This document shows, piece by piece, positions 1 to 11,413 of a DNA stretch of 64,000 nt. The translations under genes were made by a program, and so were the position numbers. The notes under the pieces were generated by a model. It saw only the letters and a list, made by a program, of their open reading frames with translations. It did no database searches and was not told the DNA's origin. Origin of the DNA: Neolentinus lepideus HHB14362 ss-1 (lineage: Eukaryota > Basidiomycota > Agaricomycetes > Gloeophyllales > Gloeophyllaceae); contig KV425553.1 of the NCBI GenBank assembly GCA_001632425.1, positions 62,001-126,000 of the forward strand. The letters run 5' to 3'. Each line of letters begins with the position of its first letter. The first letter of the stretch is position 1.

Positions 1-927
1 ACGCGACTCCATCGTCAGTCGCTCGCAAGTAAGGATCTCGGTAATGCAAGCACTCACCCCGATCTTGCCGATCGTAACATCGGATGCCGTTCCTCCAAGC
101 TTAGCAGTTTGGCTGAGCATTTCACTAGTACTAGATGAGAATGAGACGGGGGATGGAAGTGAGGTGCACCTATCGACGAGTGTATCGTTGCTCTTTTATA
201 ACTGCATAGCTAATATTATAAACTCTAGCCAATTAATCACCCAGCAAAGCCGCAGCGACGCGCGTATCGCATCCACCGCGGCGTCGAGGACAGAGTACGC
301 GTTCCACTGGCAGCGGCACAAAACGTGCTCAGTGACCTTCGAAGAAGTCGAAATATCGTTAACTAATTAGTAAACATACTACCATATGCTCGAGATTTCC
401 TTTCACTGCAATTGAATTCCGAGTGTAAGGCTCGACCGGAGTTCCGTCATTCGGAACTCCTGAACCTCCTGATTGGGGAGATCTCGACGGCTGTGATGGT
501 GGACGAAGACAAAGCTGAGAAATCAGGAATCAAGAAACAACTCATAATCGACCAGAACGCGGCGAAATGGCTTGGAAGAGGAGACAACAGTCGCTGAGAG
601 CATGTGGTATCGAGGAAGAGGTTATAAATGTGCACTAGAGCAGAGCGCCATCGCAGTGGAAGAACAATGACGAGAAAACCATCGCGTAGCAGGTCTATTC
701 CACGTCTTCAGTCCTTCCAAGAGCGAAGAATGTCTCACGAGTCACCGAAAGACAAAGGCGGTGGCAAAAATGTATTGGCATGTCGAATTGTTACTGGGTA
801 CATAAATGTTTATGATCTTAGTCGTGCACGCACAATCAATGATTTCCTTACTCTACGTCTCGGACTGCAGTGGTTTCTTCGTATACGCCTTGAATTGTAT
901 GTTTCTTACTGCGACGTGGCATACTGC
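1..927. other. intergenic, no supported gene
   Basis: Short open frames are present on both strands, but none shows a recognisable domain or splice pattern. An AT-richer patch lies around 190-240. I see nothing I can call here; it may hold the 3' flank of the gene at 928-1929. Confidence 0.5.
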
Positions 928-1929
928 TCAATATTGTGCCGTGGCATACAGGTCAAGGTGCTTGTCGCGACTCGCGTTCAACGCCTCCCTCAGACTCTCC
1001 TCCATCGTCTTCAGCGGCCGCCCGAGCAACTCCTGCAGCGTCGGGTCCACAATCCCCGTCTCCCCCCTCCCCATCGCCTCGAACGTCGTCGCCCACTTGC
1101 CCAAATAATCCTCCGTGAGTCTCGCAATCTTCCCGCTCTCGTCCAAATGCTTCTTGACATACTCGTCTCTGGATATGATGTGGAGTGTTATTTCGCGCCC
1201 GAGGATGGTGGATATGAGGGAGGAGAGCTGGGCGAGGGTGAGGAGGTTGGAGGCGGGGCCGGAGAGGAGGAGGGTGGTGTTATCGAAGCGGGTGTCGGAG
1301 GGAGGAAGGGCGAGGAGGCGGGCGGTGCCCTCGCCGAGGTCAGTACGCGAGGCCCAAGCGATGGGGCCGTCGCCTGGGACGTAGACATCGGTGTCCTTGG
1401 CCGGGTCGAAGAAGCCTGGAGTGGATGAGCATTCGCATCAAGTCAGCAGCGCGCAGTACGCACCAAAGTAAAGCGGATAGCTCTCGTTGTAAAGTCCTTC
1501 GCGGATGATGGTGTACTTGAGCCCGCTCTTCCTGAGATAGGCCTCCGTGTCCAGATGAGCCTGCATAACGGCCGCACAGCTCTCGGGCTTGGTGCCATAG
1601 CCAAAGGCCAGACTGGTATAGTACACGTGCTTCACGCCTGCCCTCTTTGCGGCCTCGATGGCGTTGACATGATGTTTCACCCTGAGCTCATGCGCAACGG
1701 ACGGGTACGACACGAGGAGCAGCTTGTCCGCGCCGGCGAAAGCAGCGTCGAGGGAGGTGGGGACGGCGTAGTCGCCCTTGCGGACTGTGATGCCGGTGGA
1801 GGCGACGGATGGGTCGAGGCCGGCGGGGTTGTGCAGCGAGACGGTGATGTCGGAGGGTGGGACGAGAGTGAGGAGGTATTTGAGGACTTGGGAGCCAAGC
1901 CCGCCGGTGGCGCCAGTGAGGACAATCAT
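928..1929 (-). CDS. NmrA-like NAD(P)-binding protein
   Basis: Two exons, 1929-1464 and 1415-928, joined by a 48-base intron, give 317 residues, the usual size for this family. The N-terminus is a Rossmann dinucleotide-binding loop (TGATGGLG, residues 5-12) right after the start, so the start is secure. A later segment (TYTS-type YYTSLAF, then YTIIREGLYNES) matches the NmrA / QOR2-like atypical short-chain dehydrogenases. These proteins sense or reduce with NAD(P)H; some are quinone reductases, others regulate nitrogen metabolism. Which applies here cannot be told from sequence. The intron splits a Gly codon and has standard GTGCGT donor and CAG acceptor. The C-terminal exon (about residues 157-317) carries the less conserved substrate domain. 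No operon-like neighbour. Confidence 0.85.
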
Positions 1930-2884
1930 CTGATCCGGCGTCTGTTTGAAGGGTAAAAATACAAAATATGGACATTTTATACTGTGTATCTGTGCTTACC
2001 AACTTTCGAAGAAGCCAGACGAAAGAATGACTAACAAAAAGATTAGCAATCCACTGGACGATTAATAAGACGAATAAGATGCGAGGCGAACATCCATGAC
2101 GCCAGTACTGGGCCATCTTATCTTATCAGCGGATCAACGTGTAAAATCCAGAGGTGAACTTGCGACTATCTACATAGATAATGTACAGATAGACATAGTA
2201 CTCGAAAGCCCCAAGTGGTATGGCTTTGTATCTTCAGAATACAGCATGCTATCAGCCACAGTCACCACATCCGGATTGTGTCACATGGCTCTCTGAGCCA
2301 ATCCCGATTTTTCTATTTCTTTTTCGGAGGTATGTCATTATTACATATAGTAATGACATCACTCCGAAAACTCAAGAAATACAAAATGGGAGGGTTGGTA
2401 CATAGGTGTAATCATACCATGAGACTCTCAAATCTGCAGAGGGCAGGTCTAGGCATAGAATAGGCGGGAAATTTTACATACGACTACGACTGTAAAGTCA
2501 GATTTTCAAAATCTTGAGTGGTTGTAAAATGAGAGGCCAAATATACTGTCGACACTTTTGAAAGTACTACCGATGGGTGTCTCCTAGCACCGACACATCT
2601 GTCTAACACCTTCTGCGTAACACATGAACATGTTTTTTGTCGCAGTAGGTAGATATGCACCACGACGCCTCCAAAAAATTGCCAAGGATTTATCATAACT
2701 ACGACAGTGGCAGGCTATTTGCCTAAATTTTGACAGTGCCCCCGGGACGATAGTACATCATAAATGCCAAATGCCCAACGAACAAATCACTACTACAGAT
2801 ACACTACTAGTGCTAGTGAGTACTCATAAATCCTTCTAAAGATACACGCAAAATCCCCTCTGGCTATACCATCTGGTCACATCC
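1930..2884. other. intergenic spacer
   Basis: About 950 bases between the 5' end of the NmrA-like gene and the 3' end of the Hsp70-like gene. It should contain the promoter of the former and the terminator of the latter. Only short, unconvincing open frames are seen. Confidence 0.5.
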
Positions 2885-5800
2885 TTACTTTTTCCCCTTC
2901 TTACCCTTCTTACCTTTCCCTCCTCCATTGTCGTTGTTGTTACCACCACCCTTGCCCTTCTTCCCCTTCTTCCCACCTCCGCCACCTGCATTGGTACTCT
3001 CATCCTCCTTCTCCTTCTCATCCTCCTCCCCATCCCCATTTGCAGTTGTGTCCGTCGTGTCCGTCGTGGCAGACGTCGACCGCGACATGTCCGGCGCAGA
3101 AGGCACTTCCAATCCCCCCGACTCTGCAGCAGCACCATCACCCTCCACCTTGGGCGCATCCTCAAGCACCGCGGCCTCCTCCGCCTTCACCTCCTCCGCA
3201 GGTGTGGTAGTCACTTCTGGCGGCAGTGCGGCCTCCTCAGTAAGTGCTTGTTCCTCCGCACTCTCCGGCAACGTCGTGTCCAGGGGTCTCGGAGTCGCAA
3301 TCGGTGCAAACTCCGCAGCGGCAGGTTTCTCCTCCTTCTTACCGGCTCCCCACCCGGAAAACCCAAATCCACTACTCAAGCTATTTCCCCACCCTCCACC
3401 TCCGCCGCTAGCAGCACCCCATCCTCCACCTCCGCCATTAGCAGCACCCCATCCACCCCCGGTAGTCGCACCGCCGCCACCACTACCCCAGCTTCCCGCT
3501 CCCGACGAAAACCATCCCTCTTCCCCTCCAGACGTCTTCTGCTCCTCCTCCTTCTCGCTGCCCGCGCCCGCACTAAGAACATCTCCCAAGAAATCAGACG
3601 CCCCAGTAACACCCGCATCACCCAACAGTCCGCCAAATTCCTCGTCCTGCGTCCCTGCCGGCCTCTCTGGTGGCACCACGAATTCGTCGACCCCGGGATC
3701 AGCAAAAACAGTAGAGGGCGCGCCGGCTGTTTCCGCTGCGGCATGTTCGGGCGCAGGTTCCGCTACAACAAGTTCTGGCGTAGGGTCCATTGCAACAGTT
3801 TCGAGCGCAGGTTCGGGCGCAGGTTCGGGCACAGGCTCCTCCGCAGCTGGAGGGACCTCTGCGATGGGCTCGGCTTTAGGCGATGCAGCGGGCTGGGGAG
3901 TCGGCACCTTTGACGCTGCCTTCGATGCAGCCTTGGAAGCCGCCTTCGACGCAGCCTTGGAGCCCTTCTTGGAGCCCGTACCGGACGTTGCTGTGGTCTC
4001 AACTGCCGGAGCCTCAGACTCCATCACCGGCGCGGCCAGATCCCTAGTTTCGTCGACCGGCGTCCGCTGAGCAGACGACGACGGTGCCTTTCTCGGCGTA
4101 CCCAACTCCCTAGTTTCGCCAACCGGCGTTCGCTGAGCAGACAACGACGACGCCTTGCTCGGCGTGCCCAGCTCCTTGCTGTCGATGGTGGGCGTGTGAA
4201 ATGCGGACAACGACGGCTTGGGAGACGCAGACACTGATAGCCTGGGAGACGCAGCAGGACCCGCGCTTAGATACGCGCCGCTGTCGACCATCGGCGTACG
4301 CTGCGCCGACGCAGGCGGTTTCGGTGATCTACCGATACTCGGCGTCTTTGCGACGGGCTCCTCCAGGATCGGCGGCATCTCCTCCACCTTCGGCACCTCA
4401 TTCGTCACCTCAGCAAACACAGCACCATTCATCTGCTGAGGCTCAACCTGCACTTCAGGGGCGGGCGCAACATCCGACGCGAACAATGCAGACGGCGGCT
4501 CTGGGAACCCGCCCGGCAGGCTCGCGAAGAACGCGCTCCTCGCCGCCGACCCGGGAGGCAAGCCGGGACTGTCCTTCTGTTCCCCGGATTGCGATACGGT
4601 TCGCGAGATGGCGGCTTCAGGCGGCTTGGGCGACGCCTGGAACGGCGACTCCGCAATAGCAGGCGAGCCGCTGACCGCGCCCCACACAGCCGAGAGCGTC
4701 GCGCCCAAGGTGCTGCCTGCAGCGGTGGACTGGCTCGACCGGCGCGAGGCCGAGGAGCGCGGCGTTTCCTTGGCCTTGCCCTTGTCCAACGCCCGTGCCC
4801 CGTCGCTCCCCACGCTGTCCGCTCTCTGAACGGACTTGGCGCTCTCGATCCCGAACGTCCCGTGTTGCGAGGCGGTGCGCGGGCGCCCGTGGCTGCTTGT
4901 GCTGTGCTGGGAGGGCGTGCGGCCTGGCACGTCCAAGTAGGAATTAGGTGGAGGGACGGCTTCTGGAGGCGTGGATCTGGAACTGGTACTCTTTGTGCCC
5001 GTAACAACTGGATCTCTATGTGGCGCTGCTGACGCAGATGCAGCCCGGGAAGCCACGGTGCCGTTGTCATCGTCGCCGTTGATTTCAATGGCATCCTCGT
5101 CTGCACGGTGACCGCTTTCGTTGTAGACGATGGATGCGGGACCACTGCGCAGCAATCGAAATGTTATGTTATGTTGTAAACGACATAGAGAATTACGTAC
5201 TATTTCGTTTTGCCCTATTGAAATCGATGTAAATTAAAATGCACAAAATTGGACAGGATGGAAACACGTACATTATCGACCCATTTGATGCGAGCCTTGA
5301 ACTCGGTCAAACCAAAGTGTATCTCGATGCTGAACACGATTGTCCAATACGTCTTGCCGTTCTTTCCCTGCTTGGGCTGAGCACTGCCAGCCAGCGGGGA
5401 TAGATCGGCTCGGACATTGCACAACGTGGAGAACACCTCTGTACCATCAAGGGTCAGACTAACTTCGAATTATTCACCATCTCCAGAAAATACCAACCAG
5501 AGTCACGCATAATCCATTTTGGCACGACGTCACCGCCTCGATAGCACCAAATCTCGACCTCGAACACGGAAAGCGTCGACAGGTTAGTGAGCTCCGTGCA
5601 ATACTTTCTACTGAATACAGTCGACTCTTTGACGCGTACGCTCTATCGCAGAATGAGCCAGTCAACGTGTGCCGTCAGACATGAACTGAACGCTCACTCG
5701 TGCCAAGATGCAGTCGAAAGCATCGAGAAGCAATTTCGGACCGGAGGGTAACTCGCACATCCTGTGCTGCCGAGAGACATGGTCCGGATCTTGCGGATCG

Positions 5801-7592
5801 AATTCCCGGAGGTATTCAACACCGTACATGAACTTAGACATCCGTGCAGAGACGTGATGATCGCAGTAGAACCCGATGGCACCATCCGCGACCGCTTTCG
5901 ACCTGCAGAGGTTCTAGCTCCACAGACTTGTCGGAAAATAGGCGAAGGACTCACGTTTGATTATCCGGTCGACTGACAGTCAGCTTGAGGGCGGCCAGCC
6001 GCTCTTGTAATTGAGCGAACAGCCATGGACTAGCTGCAAACCCACCGACGAGCCATACAGACTGAGAGAAACAAAATCAGGCAGAGTCTGAACGTCTGAA
6101 TACTGTGTCACAGACCTTGACAGCAGCTGTTGAAGCTTGCATTTGCATCTTGATAGACTGCACGGCCGCTTCTATCGAAGGCTCATACAGTCGTGCCACC
6201 TCCTCTCTGGCGTCCGACCAAAGTCAGACTCTGGACACTCCAGTAAAAGTTACGGTGACTTACCCGCTGAGCTTGAGTTGACCTCCACGAATGCCGACAG
6301 CGAAGTCCTTGTCATAAGGTGAGCCGAACTGGATGAATTGAGTATCTTTTTTATCTCGGAATAGTCGTTTGGTAGTTTCGTCGAATCGTCGGGTGATGTG
6401 ATCCAAGGAGTCAGGAGTGCCATATTTCGAGTTCTTCAGTTTCTCTGGGTAAGATGTCAATGAGATGTCGGCGATACAAGGACGTATGGCTTGCCTTCGA
6501 GGAACGCCCGTGCACGACGACTAACAAATACCGAACCGGCAAAGACACCTGCCAACGGATATGACCGATCATACGGCAGAGACACAGAGATATGAACTTA
6601 CAGTCTGGAGGTGCTATCTCTTCGATAACGAGAGGTTGGGTGCCACGGATGGCATATGAACTGATATCGAGTGTTCCACCCCCAGCATCTGCTACAACGA
6701 AGCCGTTCCCGGACGGGTCCTTTATTAAAGTCACATGAATGCACTTTCCAGCCACGTTGCCAAAACAGGTACGTACGGTTAGAACATCATCTGCCAGTCC
6801 ATTGAGGACACACGCATGCAGACTGGCCTCGCCCTCTGTGACAAATCGTATCCGGGCTTTCCCTTCGTCCGTGTCCGGAATCAAGCCACCGTAGATAGCA
6901 GCTCGCCGCATCTTCGTCTGCTGGGCGCCTTCCCAGCCATTGGGATGACTCAGGACAAACTGGATATCATTCTTGATGCTTCGCCAAAGCGCAGGCCCGT
7001 TGGCGTGCGTGTCCTCAATAAAACTCCGCGTACATCGGAAAAGATACCCGAGGAAATCGCCAAAGACCTCCACGGCGCTCTTTTTCGCGGGTAGAGGGCT
7101 AAGTCGCATGCCGTTCATCTCAAGTTTCATTATCTTTGGCCGTAGCCGCAGTTTGAATCTATGGCATGGTGAATATATGACGACCCCAGGGGCGCGTCAG
7201 CTTTCTTACAGTTCTGCTTTCGACCACCCATCATCCTCCGCTTGGGCCTCGACGGATGCGCCTTCGGCTTCTGCTCCTGCAGCCATCATCCTGCCCTCTT
7301 TATCGTAGTACATAATTGAGGGAATCTTAGAGTTGCCGGCCACATGCTCTTGACCGGGAAATCTGAAGCGAAGTCGTGTTTAGAGTCTGCCTCATGCGCA
7401 GCGATATAGATCGCACCTCGTCACCCCATGTATCTTAGGGACCTCCCCAGCCTCTAGTATCGCGTATGACACGCCGCTGAAGGTTGTTCCCACATCTAGT
7501 GCAATGACTAGAGAACGACTCGTGCCTCTGTAGGGTTTCCGTGTGTGATCAGACGAAGCTTTCATACCGGGCAGGATCGCTGTAGCTTGCAC
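2885..7592 (-). CDS. HSPA12-type Hsp70-like ATPase with long low-complexity tail
   Basis: Twelve exons (7592-7417, 7362-7210, 7158-6602, 6548-6495, 6444-6264, 6206-6116, 6061-5955, 5902-5698, 5642-5498, 5438-5272, 5214-5201, 5144-2885) close in frame to 1,369 residues. Residues 1-617 are an actin-like/Hsp70 ATPase of the HSPA12 group: phosphate-1 loop DVGTT at 33-37, phosphate-2 loop DAGGGTLD starting at D267, and an adenosine-type VGGF at 409-412. Fungal members usually stop soon after the segment ending GPASIVYNE, at about residue 625. Here the frame runs on for about 750 residues of disordered sequence: repeated SAQRTP-type blocks, an AASK tandem near 1003-1030, a Gly/Trp-rich stretch near 1155-1220, acidic Glu/Ala runs, and a terminal KKGKK tail. 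Exon 11 is only 14 bases; intron 4 is GC-AG. Likely cytosolic or nuclear; the client or partner is unknown. The main risk is that the tail is a separate gene wrongly joined, but the frame and splice sites fit a fusion. Confidence 0.8.
5201..5214 (-). other. 14-base micro-exon joining ATPase and tail
   Basis: On the minus strand, CAATAG precedes and GTACGT follows a 14-base segment encoding GKTK plus two bases of Tyr. Without it the upstream exon (phase 0) and the downstream exon (needs two bases) do not fit. With it the reading frame continues into the conserved GPASIVY segment. Flanking introns are 57 and 56 bases. Confidence 0.7.
6445..6494 (-). other. GC-AG intron in the Hsp70-like gene
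   Basis: A 50-base intron with donor AAG|GCAAGC and acceptor CCCAG. The splice restores FLEEKLKNSKYG, which fits the conserved family alignment. No GT donor nearby keeps the frame. Confidence 0.7.
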
Positions 7593-8017
7593 GAACGTTC
7601 AAGGTAGAGAAGTGTGCGGACAAAGAGAAAGGTGATCTCAAGGGTCTAGAAGACAATATATAGCTGCCTAGCGTTGGTCTATGGGGTCGATGCAAAAAAG
7701 ATAAACACGAGGTGGGTTCATTCAGTTCTGGGAGGGCATTGTTCGGGATCATTATGACTTTTCGGAGAAGTAACTGTATTCCCAAACATGTCTATAGAGA
7801 GCAAGATCAGGGAGGGTGAGGCAGGGGTATGCAGAACGCCCTCGATGCACGCGTTTGCATCGAGGACGCCGCGTGTTGATTCACCGGACCTTGTTTAGGG
7901 AGTCTCTCTCCATCGCGATCCAATACAGGCCTCCTCCGCATTCCACGACCGTTGCAGAAATAAAATCAAGATTCGCCATTATGTACGCTACCGGTTATCA
8001 CTGCAAATCTGGAGACC
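7593..8017. promoter_or_regulatory. divergent promoter region
   Basis: The 425 bases separate the start of the Hsp70-like gene (leftward) from the start of the coiled-coil gene (rightward), so both promoters must lie here or overlap. No clear TATA box or heat-shock element (nGAAn arrays) stands out on reading. Confidence 0.5.
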
Positions 8018-9617
8018 ATGTTCCCGGGAGGCCCTAATCTTGGTCGTGCAGACCCTCGCACTACTTCCATCGAACACTGGCAGTTCCGTAACGCACACCA
8101 GCATCGGCAAAGTCGTACCGTGGAGCGAGCTGAAGCTTTTAGTAGGCGCCAGAGGTCCGTTCCTGGACGTAGTGCATCGCCCACCGCCGATCCTGTCACA
8201 AGACTGACTCGAGAGTGCGCATCTCTCCGCCTTAAATTGGCCACCGAGCGCCGGCAGTACCACGGGCCTCTCTCTACGAAAACCCCAATTGGCGACAGCG
8301 GGATGGTATATGAACTCGACATTGCCAAAGATGAGGTAGGAAGGCTGCGGATACAGGTCTTTACACTCGAGAAGCGCTGTGGGAAGCTAGAGAAGCTCTT
8401 GCAGGAGATGAGGGACATGGTGAGGGCCAGAGATAGAGAGCTTGATAGGTTGAAGAAGGAGCGGGACAGGCTGCTTAGCGATCGCACTCAATCTGCTGCT
8501 ATCAGCCAACTATCGAAACACGGGCGACCCGCCAAGGGACTCAATGTCGAGAGGAAAGTCGGGAAGGATCTAATAAACGAGGAGAGAGCGAGTATCCGGT
8601 TTTCCAGGCAGATCCACGGTTTAGACCTACTGTCAATGTCACCGACCACTCTCGCGTTCGAGGAACAGCGGGCCCGCATCCAGGGTGTCGAGACCTTCAT
8701 GACGAAGACTGATACCTGGTCTGGTGCACAGATTATTCAGTCCGTCCAGGACCTCAACTCTGAGACCTTGCAGTTCGCCGCCTCCGCGGCCGAGCTCTGT
8801 CTAATGGAATACCCGCAGAAGCCCAGCCCCGCGAGATGTAGAGAGGCGATGATTGCAACAGCTTCTCGTCTTGGAGAAGGGCTAGTTCGTGTCTTGTCGA
8901 CTCGAAATCACTCTCAGGATCCTATTCTCGTACAATTTGCGCTCCAGGCCGTAGTCCTGGTCTGCACCATGCGTTGTTTCTCCTCCTTTTGTGTCGGATT
9001 ACCTTTGAAACCCGATACCTTTTTTGGTCAAATCTACCTGCAGATGCGGTCTTGTGGTAAGTGGCATCTGCATTTTTATATTAATCGCTACCCTCCAACC
9101 GTTCGGATATTCAGAGCCCCAACCAGTCTCTTCGCGGTGGCGTGCTCTCACACACAGATACATTCACGTCCTCCATCCTCGGCTTGAAGAGCAAGCCGTC
9201 GAGGAGCTTGCCGACATGATCTTCTTATGGTGCACGGACGTGCTGTCCACTGCTAAATGCGCCGTCCCCGTTTCCTCCAAGGAGGCCCTCCAAAGCCGTT
9301 TCGGAGCGCAGATACGAAGGATCGTGCAGGCAGCCTGCAAACTCGCTCGTGTCACGAAGGAGGAGATCATGTCGACTAATTTCGAGCTTATGTCGGTCGA
9401 CCCTGGACGACCGTATGATCCGGAGGATATGATCGACTCATTTGCGGAGTACGGTGCATCGCGTGGCAGGGTAGTGTGCATCGCCGAGCTCGGAGTAAGG
9501 TGTACCACGATTAAGAGAAGTGCTGAAGGCGGCAAGGCCGTCGAAACTAAGAAGGTACTTCTGAAACCTAGAGCAATATTTGATTCCGTTGTACAGGTCT
9601 TAGACGCGGATAGTTGA
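8018..9617 (+). CDS. uncharacterised coiled-coil protein
   Basis: Two exons, 8018-9056 and 9115-9617 (58-base intron, GTAAGT donor), give 513 residues. After a basic, Ser/Arg-rich N-terminus (about 1-75), residues about 85-155 form a long charged helix with heptad-like Leu spacing (LRIQVFTLEKRCGKLEKLL, then RARDRELDRLKKERDRLL), a clear coiled coil. The rest is an alpha-helical region with no domain I can name, ending in a compact basic segment. Members of this kind occur in expanded, unnamed families in wood-decay Agaricomycetes (recalled, not searched). The first in-frame Met was taken as the start; no upstream exon is evident. It is transcribed divergently from the Hsp70-like gene, which could mean shared control. 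Function unknown. Confidence 0.7.
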
Positions 9618-11413
9618 GTGTTAGGCTCCAACCTCCTTCCCACCCCACCCCTCCGCAGTGTTTATTGTTATCAACACCAGAGACTCTGAAGTATGGCAGG
9701 TCTGTACGATATTTCTGTTTATTCGCATCAAGGATAATTTAAAGCCGTTGTAACTTACACATCATACAAGTCCTGGATTGCAGAATATTGTTTCTCTAGA
9801 CCGACAGCCTCAGTTTATCCTAAGAGAATATTAGCGGCTCCCGCACGTCTTCGTGCTTGCACGGCCGTATGGCTATTGCCGCAGATATGTACGCCTGCTC
9901 GGGTCGTCTTGGCTCGTATTAGATTCAAAGGTATGAGATAGCCGGAGAAGATCACTCGAGCTGATCAGGGCGGCCGATCTGCTGCAAAGAATCAAGAATC
10001 CGCTCTGCATGATATCATCGCACGTGACCACATCCGAAGTATGTACGGCAGAAGTGGTCGGCACAGCACTCCTTTGTATATTCTTGAGGTATTTAGGTAT
10101 CTGGAAGGTTGCACTCCTAAACTATGTCCCAATGCTCACGTATGCGACTGATTTTCAGGGCAGATGAATAACCAGAGTATGAGGTGGAATTTCGATTTCT
10201 ATACTTCAGAACGCAATCCTGAAACCTACGCATAAAGGACTCCTAATCCCGCAGCAGTGACTCACCGGACGTGGTCCCCAAGTTCGTTGTCTAGGCCAGT
10301 AATTTTTATCGACGGCGTCGGCGGTCATTTCATATTTGTTCTCCTTCGAGAAGCTAATTTTCTACTCGCCCATCTGGCTCGATCTTCCTGCAATTCCCAC
10401 CCGCGAGACAGAGCGGAGATTGAGAGGCATCGCTCCCTCTTCATGCGCTGTGCTACAGAAAATCTGACAGTCGAATCCGATTGTTGCGACGAATATCCTC
10501 ACGGCCGTATGGTGATATTGCAGGATCACATTCGTCGGTGTCACTCTAATCCGCTCGATCGGTCCTGTTTGTTGCGAAATTGTGAAGTGTCTTCCTCTGT
10601 CTTGTGGCCCCAGCCATCTCGCCGAACCACCTGTTTGGTTTGGGTCTATGATACCTGACACCCTTTGGTATACTTAGATTGATCCACGTCGAAGGGTTTC
10701 TCGTAAATACCACTTTATTTAGCGACTCTCTGGCTGGGACGAGATAGCCAGACACGGGTGATCTTCATCCACCAAGGTACGTGCAACCGTCAGGAACAGA
10801 TCTGAGCTTACTAAATTATTGGAGATGTTCATTAGAAGTACGGCTTCTCTATGGCCCTTCTTCGCACCCTGAACATTTGGACGGAGTTTAATACCGCTTT
10901 GGCTTCCGGCAAAAGCGGGTTGTATGCCACTTATGGCTCCCTATATAGCCCAACTCGGAGAATAGGCCCGGATGAAAGTACGAATGAAGATAAACAACGG
11001 CATCTGCAAGTCTCCTACAATGATACGAACGCGATTTTATGGTTCAAAATCATCAGCTCGCCCTGGCGAGCACCTACGACCATTTGTCGAGATTTCCCCG
11101 TGAGCATATATTATTACACTCTTTCACCGAGCCCGACTCTTCCCTCCCCGTCATTTACCCCATTAGCCACCAGTATTCCACATAACGTCAATTTGAGTTA
11201 CACTGAAACCATAGCAGCCCCATCTCTCACCTGGTCTTACGGTCACACAAGCAAACGGCCAGCTCGGCAAACAAGAGATAAGGAGACGCCAAGTGGTATA
11301 ACCAAGTATGACATTGCATCACATAACCCCAAGCAATCTAAATCAAGAGCAGTGACTACTCGGTGGGCGTATACGAGCTGCACGTATAAACCAGCCCCTC
11401 TCCATAACCCTAC
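9618..11413. other. long intergenic region, possibly decayed
   Basis: About 1.8 kb without a supportable gene. Open frames of 100-190 codons exist (for example 10257-10658 and 10851-11417 on +), but they lack splice logic, domains or normal composition. A short motif ACGGCCGTATGG occurs twice (about 9861 and 10500), which hints at old duplicated or mobile sequence. Confidence 0.45.

Noticed and set aside
2928..4070. 380-codon plus-strand frame rich in Pro, Ser and Ala
   Set aside because: It is the antisense shadow of the low-complexity Hsp70-like tail; no start context, splice sites or domain of its own.
10257..10658. 133-codon plus-strand frame
   Set aside because: No domain, no splice context and composition like random sequence; not called.
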